Made by a program: the position numbers and the translations under genes | Shown: one piece after another, positions 34,736 through 46,677 of the stretch | Numbering within the stretch: the first letter of the stretch is position 1 | Layout of the letters: each line of letters begins with the position of its first letter | The notes under the pieces: generated by a model | Database searches by the model: none | What the model was told of the DNA's origin: nothing | What the model saw: only the letters and a program-made list of their open reading frames with translations | Assembly: GCF_009389715.1 (NCBI RefSeq) | Contig: NC_052394.1 | Location: 22,694,899-22,758,898 of the forward strand | DNA length: 64,000 nucleotides | Direction of reading: 5' to 3' | From: Phoenix dactylifera | Taxonomy: Eukaryota > Streptophyta > Magnoliopsida > Arecales > Arecaceae

Positions 34736-37700
34736 TAATCTCCTGTGACACCGTTCCGGTCAGTGTACCGGTGCTGCCGATGGAAAGGCTGGCAAACGTT
34801 TGCGTCGTGTGATGCATAGCGGTGAGTTTACCGGACAGGAGCAACTGCACAGGAATCAATCAATTTGTTCGATAAAAGTCAACATTAGCCAAAAAAATCA
34901 TGTTTGTAGAATAATAGCATCCACAGGGCGAATAAATATAAAAAAAGAACATGAATAATAGGATTTTAGATCCGACCGCACCTACTGAGTTGAGGGGTTA
35001 ATGTTTATATTCGGAAATATTACTGCTAGAAGATTGGCTATTTGTACCATAAAAACGTATGTAAATATGCAGCGACGCTTCGTATGATCGGTCCTTTTAT
35101 CACTAATTTGAACCATTTTTCTCCACTTGGTAGATCTAACATCTCCCACTTCCCTCTTACCGTGCAATATTATATAAGTTCTTTTATGATGCTTTGTGAC
35201 GTTCAAAAGCCACCTTCCTTAGCCTTTACATTGGAGATGTGATGTGCTGTAGCTTGCTTGGAAGGCTGTAATGGGTTTTATCTCCTTGTTATAAATTTTC
35301 TCTTGAATTTTTTTTCTTGCTTCTATAAAACTCCTGGCAATCATGGAACCATCTTGGAAATGCATATTTCTTCTACAAAACCATTCATCAAGCGATCCCT
35401 TCGTCCTCTCTATTATTCATTTGCATCATGTGAATAAGCTTATGGGACTATGGATATCCATACTACATGCATTTTCCTTCATCATGTTAAGCACATTTAT
35501 AATTGTTGCTGTACTTGTCCAAGTATGAGTGATATTTTTTTTGGTAGTCATATTGTTAGGCTATATATTGATATACATATTTGATGCAGGACAGTAGAGA
35601 AAAGAGAGAGAGAGAGAGAGGAAGCAGAGGAGAGAAAGAAGAGAAGAGAAGGGGAGGACAGGCTTCTCACCTAGCTCTAGTCATGGCTTCATACCAGAGT
35701 TTCAGAAAAAAAGAAGCTAATTCATTCAATCATTCATCAAATCCTAAACACGAACATGGACCCATATATATAGGGTCACAAAATAACAAAAAGACCTCTA
35801 CAAAAAAAAAACAATCCCATAAAAATCCTAAAATGATAATATGCAAATAAACCCAATCGACATAAGATAAAATAACATAAAATCAATCCAAAATAAAATC
35901 AAACTGGCTGGACTGGCTGGACCTTGTAACGACCATCGATCCGAGTGGTGGCTGATCTGGCACTAGTGTCCGCACCAATATTGCTGTAGTTGTATCATAA
36001 GATACAATGATTCTCTCTTCTTATATTTTTACATATGGTTGAATCACATGCATCACATGTTGTAAGTGCTATATTGAACAAATCCAAATAAACAATGAGA
36101 AAATAGAGAATGTTGTAAACATTCCAAATCCATCATTAACTGGGTGGTTCCAATATTAAGTAATGGCTTCCTTCATTAGGGTCAAGAAAAAATTTTACTT
36201 GTTCTTGAGACTCATAAATTTTGAAACATGTTATAAAATTTTTGAGTCAGATTGGCTTGCAATAAAGACTCTCTCTCTCTCTCTCTCTCTTAATGATTTT
36301 GTTCTAGGATGCCTAGACCCATGGCCTATAACAAGGACCAGCATGATATAAAGGAACATTTGGTATTGCTAAAATGATACAAACATTGTTTATTTACTCA
36401 CTTATTTTCTTGTTCTGACTTGGCATTGACTTATCGTTGACTCATAAATTTGACCAATCCCCATGAATCACACGCACTCTCTAGTGTTATGTAGCATGAA
36501 AAACATACGGGTAGCAGGATAGCAACCCTTAGCATCTCTCTTTAGCCATGATTTTATTGACGTAAGTTTGTGAATCTAGCATTTTGGTTATCATGACTCC
36601 AGCTTTATGTCCGGTCCACCTTTTGACAAGTTTAAGCTAGGTGTCCAGAGATGCGCTACCCATAAAATGTAATTGCTCCAAGGTGCTCTATGATGTCTTT
36701 GGCCTGGACTATCAAGAGTTACACTTTTTGAGGATCACATCGATCAAGTGGTTCCAACCCATGATTTTTTGCATTTAAGCAAGAGACTGGTACTACTGAG
36801 CTATTTGCTCAATTTGCATTAAGAGTCATAATTCTACGTTAACCTGTCCAAACAATTGTCGTACATTAGTTGCAGTTTCATAGCTTAGCTTGGATCATTG
36901 ATAGGCGGCTCAAGCAATAAAACTCTTGATGTTAGTTCCGTACAGCAGAAAGTTTTAGAGGCATCTACTTAGTTGAGAGATCTAGATTACTTTTTCCTTA
37001 TAATATAGCTTTTTTCTAATAATTCATTAAGATCAAGCTCACCCCTACGGTGTCTCACGGTTGTTCTCTTCTTTGAATGAATATTATATCACTTAAGGCT
37101 AATTTGGTCATTTTTTAATTTTTTTTCTGACATAGCATTTAGTCTCATTTAAGTTCATGGTTTGGCTAACATTTTGTTAAGTCATAGATTAAGTGTTGGA
37201 TAGAAACAAATCTCAAAAGGATAAGTATAGATTTTTCAAACTATTGAATGTAGGTATAATTTATCCTAATTTAAGGGCTTTTTGTAATTTACTCATTACA
37301 CAAGAGAAATTTTGACTTTTTATATGAGGTAAACAGATTCACTAATGCCGTTAATTTAACCGGGGTGTATGTGTAGATTTTACAAACTAGTGGGTATAAG
37401 TGTAATAAATGTAAACTTCAAGCGAGTTTTTGTAATTTAAATTTTTTTATTAGCATGATCTTATTAGAGTGATTTGAGGGATCATATAACAACTTGTATC
37501 AGCGAGTAATATTTTTTTTTACTAACATGATTTTATATCAGCCTATTATTTTTCTTATATAAAGTCTGTACATGAGTACATATAACCTCTGAGATATACC
37601 AAATATGACGGATCAGAGAAATAAAATCAATTTTCTCTCTCTTTTTTTCTTATTCTTTTCTTTTTCTGCAAATATTTTAACACCTATGATAAGAAGATAT

Positions 37701-38232
37701 AGTCATGAAAACTTACATAGCAGTAATCTCTTATGATGATTAAACCCGCTCTCTCTCTCACACACACACGCGCGCGCACACACATGCATGTGCACATGTA
37801 TAGCCCCATGACACTGTAATACCATACCATCTATTCTAGTATTAAACGGTGTAACATTGCTCAGCCATATATGATGGATGATAATAAAACTATTTCTATG
37901 TTAAACAGGCATTTACTATATTTAGCTCAATTCTTAATTGAGAGACATGAAAAATTGACCTTCCAAAGTTGAAATCGTGCTTATCAAATTACATGAATAA
38001 TAAAAAAACTTAATTAGCTCGGAGATCTCAGCCATCCATGGAATCTATCATGTGCACTACCCATGTGAAACACTAGTGAAATAGGAGATAGATGTAATGC
38101 ATATGGAGAACTATGCTATGATGCTCCAGTCCCCTCTGGATCTCCAGTCCACCGTTCGATCCCTCCTCCATCACTTTCTCGCATGCCGCATCCTACGTAA
38201 TGGCATTCAAGTATAGAGGAGCAGGTGCTAAT
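34736..38232. other. Duplicated non-coding DNA, unit 2
   Basis: Counterpart of 23955-28608 and of part of the ENTH upstream region. It includes a CT run near 36269-36290 and a CA/CG microsatellite near 37758-37785. No gene is recognised. Confidence 0.5.
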
Positions 38233-39446
38233 TATTGAATTAAATCAAATATTTTAAAATTTAAAAATTAAACATTTGACTTGATTAACGGCCGAGTGGC
38301 AAGCATCCGTGCACAAGCAAGGAAGCAAACATAGAAAGATCTCCAAAAAAAGCAGACCATGACAAGTGTCATGCATCCACGCGTAAGAACAAGCATGAAA
38401 AGGCCCTTCGAAGAAGGAAGGAAGCATGGATAGCTAAGTTGCAATAAGCCGAAGGATCAAAGGAGCACAAGAAGACACATCATTAATTCGCGGGAGGAGA
38501 GTCTGTTTCTTTTGATGCGCCTGAGCCTATATAAAGGGCTCTAGGGATCATTTTAAATACAATGAAAATTTCTCTTTTCTCTATTCCAAGAGCTTATATA
38601 AAAAGGGCTCTAGGGATTATTGGGGAGAAAAAAAATAAAGAAAAATTTTCTTTTCCTCATAATTTTTCTAAATTTCTTTTGAGCTATTTGCAGGCATGAA
38701 CGTGCTCTTTTTTTCTTTTCTGGAGACGCATTGACAGGGAAGACGTAGTTCTGTGCTGGGTCATCGTATCTCTAGGAGATCTGTACTAGCAGACCTGTGC
38801 ATAGGGGACATAAACTTTTCTGAGACAATATGTCAGCGTGTTTCGATCCACAGGCCAGCTTTTCTCTTTTTATTCATTTTATTATTCTATTGTCAAGTTA
38901 ATTATTTACTAATTTATTCTTCTTATGTACTATTTTTGAATATTATAAATAGTTAATTATTAATTTATTAATTATATTTGTGCATCTAGACTAACAATTC
39001 AGGAAAGTTTATCTACTGTTAGCACTAGATTTTAAATTTTAATATTTATTACACATTCTGCCATATATTGAATGCACAATTTTGGTATTATATCATAATT
39101 GCCATATATCGCATGCACAATTTTGGTATGATATCACAATTGCCATATATTATATGCACCATCTTGGTATGATATCACAACTGCCACATATTGTACGTAC
39201 AATTTTGGTATGATATCATAACTGCCATATATTGCAAGTACAATTTTGGTATGATATCACAAATGCCACATATTGTATGCACAATCTTGGTATAATATCA
39301 TAAATCAATCTTTAAAAATTATTAAATCTAATTATCATATTTAAAATTAATATTTGTACTAATTTAGTATATTTTAGCTGTCACAGATTTTTGTTAGCTT
39401 CATTTGAGTGCTTAATTTTTCAAGCAAAATATTAGGTTGGCTAACA
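38233..39446 (+). mobile_element. Solo LTR-like insert (~1.2 kb), unit 2 only
   Basis: Unit 1 has an empty site here. The insert is flanked by CTAAT (38228-38232) and CTAGT (39447-39451), as for an aged 5-bp target duplication, and its right end reads GGCTAACA. TATATAAAGGGCTCTAGGG lies near 38531 and a similar TATATAAAAAGGGCTCTAGGG near 38595, like an LTR core promoter. The family is uncertain. The insertion post-dates the large duplication. Confidence 0.5.
39059..39304. repeat. Six tandem 41-bp repeats inside the LTR-like insert
   Basis: TGCCATATAT or TGCCACATAT starts occur at exactly 41-bp steps (39059, 39100, 39141, 39182, 39223, 39264). Each is followed by a CACAATTTTGGTATGATATCA-like core. 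Confidence 0.92.
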
Positions 39447-39577
39447 CTAGTTGTTGAATTGGTGAAGGAGTTGCGCTTGCTGTCTCCTCTCCTCTTGCTT
39501 ACGCGTTCTGCCCGCTAGCTGAAAGACCGTCGCTATTTTGCTGTTCTTCTGGGAAGATCGGAGACACGTCGATCGCC

Positions 39578-40866
39578 ATGGGAACCCCTTTCTTCCATGA
39601 GCTCAAGAAGCAGGCCTCCTACTTCTTCAAAGAAAAGATCCGGACCGCACGGTTGGCTCTCACCGATGTTACTCCTGCTGAACTGTAAGCTCCATCTGGT
39701 CTTTGATATGCTTTAATGTCTCTTTTTTTTCTTCTTCTTTTTGTTTTTTTAAAGAAAATCTTGATATCAGCCATTGTTTTCTTTAGGCGGCAACAGGATG
39801 TACAAATAAATTATGATTCGGAGTCATGATTCTCTATGTTTGGTGGTGCATGGAAATCTCACTAGAGCTTTAGAATCATGAAACTGAAAATTTCTACCTT
39901 AAGTAGAGGTCCTTTTTTTTTTTTTTCCAGATTCACGTTTGATCCTTTCCGTATGATCTTTAACCTCGAAGTAAGGACTGCCCGAAAAATCCACTCTTGA
40001 AATCCAGAGTTTTTTAGCTCCAGTGTACACTAAAGACATTATTTTGAAATTAAACCTCCAAGTGCGGCAATAGATTCAAGATTTTAGATCATTTATTGGT
40101 TGTGACATCGATCATGGTTGTAGGCTGACAAAAGAAGCAACAAATGGGAATCCATGGGCACCAGACGCGAGGACAATGGGTTTCATATCACGGGCGGCAT
40201 TCGAGATCGATGACTACTGGAGAATTGTGGAGATCCTGCATAAGAGGTTAGCAGGTTCATCATGGTTTCGATGGTGTTCTGATTTGGTAGTTTCTGTGGA
40301 TCTGTGTTCTGAGAGGTTTATCGACCTTTTGTCGTCGAGTTAGGTTGGCCAAATTTGATAGGAAGCACTGGAGGAAGCCTTACAAGGCCTTGATACTTTT
40401 GGAGCATCTTCTAACTCATGGACCTGAGAGCACCGCAGAGGAGTTTCAGAGCGACAAGGAAGTTATGCAAGAAATGGAAAACTTTCAGTTCATTGATGAA
40501 AGAGGGTGAGAAATGAGGACTCATCATTTAGATTCGGTATTGTTTTGCGAGGTACCATAATCCCATTTTCAGATATGGATGTTTGAGTTGACTTGCAGGT
40601 TTAACTGGGGACTGACTGTGAGAAAGAAAACAGAGAGGGTGTTGAAGCTGCTTGAGAAAGGGCCAGTTCTTACAGAAGAGCGGGACCGGGCTCGAAGAAT
40701 TACTCGTGGAATACAGGGATTTGGTAGCTTCAATCTAAGTTGGTCATCCACCAATAAGAACGGCATCGAACAGGCTTCGAATTGTTATGGGAGAAGTAAT
40801 TCGCACTACGAAGATTACAGCCAGCAGGAAGACATAGTCCCTGATAGCCAAAAGGAGAGAATTTAA
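39578..40866 (+). CDS. ENTH-domain protein, unit 2 copy with shortened tail
   Basis: Exons 39578-39684, 40124-40246, 40344-40505 and 40599-40866 join in frame to 219 residues. The ENTH domain is complete and nearly identical to the unit 1 copy. An extra GA in the GA run at about 40855-40860 shifts the frame, and translation stops at 40864-40866 after DSQKERI. The former tail persists as an open frame at 40887-41117 in another frame. The product would keep the lipid-binding domain but lose about 80 tail residues. It may be functional as an ENTH-only protein or may be decaying. A ~1.2 kb LTR-like insert ends about 130 bp upstream of its start codon and could alter expression. Confidence 0.8.
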
Positions 40867-42535
40867 GTTCGGATGATCGGCTTGATTTGCAGATGAACAA
40901 GAAAACTGAATCAGGAGAGAGACTGATGAAAGAAAATTTAGTGGACAAGAGTTTGCCAAAAAAGGGCCTTCCTCCGAGGGAATCAAGACCACTTTTGACT
41001 TGTCAAGAAGGGATGAAAAATGAATTCCAGAGAGAAGACCACCCAATTAACAAACTTGAATATCAAAGCATGGAGTCAATGCTTCTTTTAAGTCGGAATT
41101 CGGTTTTATCTTCCTGAAGAAATTTGGGGCACAAGGCTACAGAGTGAAAACTATCAGCATCTGAGGTTGTTTGACCAGATTTTGTTTTCTTTAGTGATAT
41201 GTCACCACCGATCGAGAGTTTGATGCAGGATTTCCATCCTGAGCTTTGCAAGTAGATGTCGTGTCTGCAAAATTACTACTATAGCTCAGCATTATATGTA
41301 GTGATCATGTCCCTGAAGTTTGTGTAGCCCTTGGGTTTGTTATCTGTAGAAAGGAGTGTACAATGTATTGATACTAAGATATGTGAATGATGATAACATG
41401 CTTTGTGCTTGCCAGTGCATTGGTTAGAAAGCTAGTTGGCTTGGCAGTCCTGCTTCTGATGAAAATTTTGAAGTACTTGGGATGATGAACATAGTTTTCT
41501 TATGATCATTTGTTTGCCTACTGAAATAGAGCTTTAAGTATCAGATCATCAAAATGTACGAACGGAAAAATAGTAAATACTAAAAGCAATGCTAGTTGGG
41601 AAATTGAAGAGCCAAGCAGCAGAGTAACGATAGAATGTCATTTTATTATATGTTGTGAAGAAAGCTAAGGTGAGGCACTATATCCATAGAATCAAAGTGT
41701 TTAAAAAAATAAAGTCACATGGCATACATAAGTGCTGCATGATTCATTAATTTAAGCAAAACCTGGTTCTCAGTACTTAAAGATCAGAATAAAAAGGCAT
41801 AGATAACTACAGTGATAATGCTCTGCTTAAAAAACTAAGCATAAATAATGCAATTTAAATTCTGCAGGCTTCTGTTTAAGGAAATAATCGTGTTCGACAG
41901 GCCACGTCTTTTGCTTGCATATTAATCTGACCTTGCAAGCATGTCGGGGAAGATAAGTCAGCTTACAGGTAGCTAATATTAAAGTTAATCATAAATATCT
42001 TAACCCCATACTCATGCAGCCATAGGCAGGTCAAAGTAAGAATATTGTCACCATGAAGATATCTGCAACCACAAAAAAACTCACCAAGGTAGGTCATATA
42101 GTATAAAGCTGATCAGAGGTGAAATCCAGAAATGTATGGTATGATCTCTGATAAGTAGTGCTGGGATGATAAGAGCACAAGCTATGAAGAGCAAAGATAT
42201 TCTTTATTTCCCTGCAAATTAAACAAGGGAAGTCACCAGATTAAAATTCAGAAAATCAAGATAGAAGAATGGGGAGACCTTCAGGGAAGGCCTAAGATGC
42301 TGATGAAGGAAAACTCACAAGTGAACACAGTGAGGATAGAAGGGTTAATCAATATCCACTGAGGTAAGATGACCGTGTGAGGTGATGCCAATTTTCTGCA
42401 AGAATATAGGAAGAGGAATGCTGAATGGACCAACTGAATTATTTAGACCATACTATAAACTAATAAACACTACCTTGAAAGAAGACTATCATAAAAAAAT
42501 GCAACAAATGATTATGTTGATTCATGTTATATAAG
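40867..42535. other. ENTH 3' region, unit 2
   Basis: This contains the out-of-frame remnant of the ENTH tail (40887-41117), then 3' UTR and downstream DNA shared with unit 1. Confidence 0.55.
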
Positions 42536-43729
<1,194 letters not shown>

Positions 43730-44319
43730 TGTTGTCGTTCAAATTTGGCCCGATGGTGACCATGCCGGAGGAGTCGAGAGAGCTGCCGGCTGGAGCAGAA
43801 GAAGGAGAGCCACCTTCCATGCGACGGTGTACCTGCACAAACCCTACCGGTGGTTCTGGTGAGGGCCCTCCGACGCTCAAGTTAGAGTGGATCTTAATTG
43901 GTCCAAAAGTTCTCGTAGTGTTATCTAATGGGGCTATATATAGTCTTCGTAGAGGTGTCCAGGTGGCAGAGGTATGACCCGTCCTTATCATGGAGGAGAT
44001 AGGTTTCAGACAGATGACGTGCAGCTAGAGCTTGCTTGAGGCGCACGATATAGGCCGTTACTATGAACGGTAAGCGTCGATGGGTGTGAAGGGGTATGGC
44101 TGGAGTAGCCTGGCATTGTTCTTGACTGTCATTGGCCAGCAAGCAAAGCATGGCGTGGTGACGTTGTAATGTACGGCCACATAGGCGGGCGTGGGCACGT
44201 ACGTGGATGCGGTCGTGGGCGAAGCCGAGCTCGATGAGAGGTCGCATCGTGCATTCAGCGAGGTCGTTTTGGCGGGTGTTGAGGTCGGCCTAGCTTCCCT
44301 GATTCCAAGGTCTGCTTGG

Positions 44320-44642
44320 TAGGGCACCTCGAGCTCAAGGATCAGGGCACGTTGTTAGATGGGGCGCCTCGAACTTGGCCGGGGCGTATCGTCGAATACT
44401 AAGGAAGCCTCAAGCTCGGGTTGGGGTGTGTCGGCGAATATAAAAGGCGCCCCGAGCTCGATCGGGGCGCGTCGGCGAATATAAGAGCACCCCGACTTTG
44501 ATCAGGGTACGCCAGCGAATATAAAAGGCGCCCCGATTTCGATCGGAGCGCGCCAGCGAATATAAGGGCGCCTCGAGCTCGGTCGGGGCGTGTCGGCGAA
44601 TATAAGAGCGCCCCATGCTTGGTTGGGGCGCGTCGGCAAATA
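44320..44642. repeat. About eight ~41-bp repeats with hairpin arms inside the solo LTR
   Basis: Each unit has a GCGCCCCGA arm, a short GCTCGA-like loop, a TCGGGGCGC arm, then GTCGGCGAATATAA. The arms are perfect inverted repeats in the best unit (near 44446-44470), and the others are degenerate. Confidence 0.88.
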
Positions 44643-44904
44643 GTCCCGCGGTTGAAGGAGCTCTTTGGCTCACAACTGACTCAGTAGGGTGTTCCGAGCT
44701 CGGGCTCAGGATGTCATTACAGGCATCAAAGGAGGTTGCTGCAGGTCCTAGCATCAGAGAGATTTGGTCGAGGTCAGTTGAGCCTTCGACGGAGTCCGAG
44801 GTCGAACTAGCTCTTAGCGGGACTGAGGTCCGGCTCAATCGGTGTTGGGGTCTATTTGGCTGAAATTGGATGATCCTATTATTGTGAGCAGGACGATCCA
44901 TCTT

Positions 44905-44905
<1 letters not shown>

Positions 44906-44938
<33 letters not shown>
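44906..44938. repeat. Poly(C) tract of 33 bases
   Basis: An uninterrupted C run lies seven bases before the right end of the solo LTR. Such tracts are hard to sequence, so the length may be inexact. Confidence 0.9.
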
Positions 44939-44950
44939 ATCATCAGGTTC

Positions 44951-45596
44951 TGTTTATTTTTTGGAGCACTTCCCTTGATACCGAGAAGTAAATTATATTG
45001 ATTCGAACCTATGCTTTGGTTTACCTGTACATATTGCTTTAACCCATGTATTGTTTGTGATCATGCTGTTATTTTTCAAAAGCATCAGTGCCATTCGAAG
45101 CCACCATAACCATCAATCTTGATCATTGAGTGCGAGTGGATGCCTCCTGATGCTCGTTTTACACTACTTTAGTTGACCGTAAATTATGACATCAAATTTT
45201 GTCTTGCAAGCTCCAACTAGTACACTAATTTGAGAAGTAAGAACTTCGATAAATCCTAATCACCTATCATACGGGAATACGTAGGTCCTCCTTATATATT
45301 GAACATCTGAATTCAGTGAAGCAGCAGCTTGAAAGTAACAAGATACTGCCAACCATATTCAGGATGAGTGCATGTGGTAATTTAATTCATACTGTTACAG
45401 CTTCCAGAAATACCAAAGCTCGGTGCCTAATATAGAATATATGTACCTATCAGCAGTATCTAATGAGCTATCCTATGAAATGTAGAAGGTCCTCACTGGC
45501 ATACCTCCCTTTGATATGAGTGCTATCACTAGGTAAATAAAAACAAACTAGGTGCATCAAGTTGCATGTCACCTGCAGCTTTGTGGATCATGAGTC
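44951..45596. other. Intergenic, no gene seen
   Basis: Ordinary AT-rich sequence between the solo LTR and the L1 insertion, with no recognisable gene. Confidence 0.5.
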
Positions 45597-45608
45597 AAAG
45601 AGAAGCCT

Positions 45609-46055
45609 CTCGCGGCTGGGGGCTGTCAGTTATCCGATACCTCGGTCCCTGATATGGAGTTGAGGGCTGCATGGGCCGGCCTCCGAATATGCGCGATGTG
45701 TTTTGCAGGCCAGCTCCATTCTGATGGAGGAAGACTTGGCCATAGTAATTCGATGGATCCAGGGGGGCCCGACTGGGATGGGGACGGACCACCCCGTGAC
45801 CCGAGATATTTGGAAGATGGGCAGTGATGGAATGGTCTTCCAGGCCAAATATGTATATAGAGAGGCAAACGAGGCCGCAGACTGGGTTGCGGCTTATGTG
45901 GCCAACCACATGAGAGGTACGCTATGGACGACTGAGGGTGAGTTGCCTAGAGCACTCCGGAATATTTTATTTTCCAATTTTATTGGGTGTGTTTGTACCC
46001 GAGTGATATGAACAGCCCGCTTAAGCGCAAAAAAAAAAAAAAAATAAAAGAATAA
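45609..46055 (+). mobile_element. 5'-truncated L1 3' end with target-site duplication
   Basis: The end of the L1 RNase H domain is readable (ASSILMEEDLAIVIRWIQ, YREANEAADWVAAYVANHM, SNFIGCVCTR), followed by an A-rich tail from about 46029. The 12-bp AAAGAGAAGCCT occurs at 45597-45608 and again at 46056-46067, a clear target-site duplication. Only about 450 bp were inserted, so it was dead on arrival. Confidence 0.9.
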
Positions 46056-46114
46056 AAAGAGAAGCCTGACAATATTGCAGATAAGGATAAGGCATCTGAA
46101 CTGGTGTCTGGATT

Positions 46115-46118
<4 letters not shown>

Positions 46119-46184
<66 letters not shown>
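46119..46184. repeat. (AT)n microsatellite
   Basis: About 33 AT dinucleotides without interruption. Confidence 0.95.
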
Positions 46185-46187
<3 letters not shown>

Positions 46188-46677
46188 GTCATATGCTGTA
46201 CCAAAGCGACAGTATGCTGAAGTAGAAATATTGATAATGAATCAGTGATGACTTGTATGTCACAAAACCAGGGATCCCAGAGAGATGGTATTAGAGGATA
46301 TTTTGTCACATATCAGCAAGACCTGAAAGATCAAGCAGACAACTCATAAAATTGAAATGGAAACAGTAGTACTTCACTGTACTGTAAGTGATAGATGGCC
46401 CTTTTAATATTGCCTGGAATTCGATGGTACACATTGCTAGTTGATTTCTTCAAAATAATGATCTTTCAGGGGAAAAAAAGAAGAAAAAGGGAAAGAAAGA
46501 AGTTACAGCTTAGAGCAACAAGTTTGGAAACATGCTGATAAGCATTTATGGGAAAGCAGTCGGGTATTAAAAGAGTAGAGAAGATGTTCCCACATTTAGT
46601 ACATCCTCAACCAAGGAAATGGAATTGAGGAAGACCCAATTAGATCTGTAGGTTTATGAAAGCTTACTGTCACGACC

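Larger units (their letters stand above)
32776..42535 (+). repeat. Tandem segmental duplication, unit 2 (~9.8 kb)
   Basis: This is the second head-to-tail copy of the 21447-32775 segment. It lacks the 1.36 kb segment and the L1 of unit 1, has a shorter ~166-bp array and carries a private ~1.2 kb insert before the ENTH gene. The similarity ends near 42525-42535. Confidence 0.92.
43730..44945 (+). mobile_element. Solo LTR of an LTR retrotransposon
   Basis: A 1216-bp GC-rich island starts TGTTGTCG, ends CATCA and is flanked by the 5-bp direct repeat GGTTC (43725-43729 and 44946-44950). CTCCGACGCTCAAGTTAG and a TATATATAG TATA-like box near 43935 are typical of plant LTR interiors. No internal region is attached, so it is the product of recombination between two LTRs. 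The family is probably Ty3/Gypsy, by general resemblance only. Confidence 0.75.

Noticed and set aside
44410-44943. Minus-strand frame with repeated YIRRH-like segments and a poly-Gly start
   Set aside because: It is produced by the 41-bp hairpin array and the poly(C) tract of the solo LTR.
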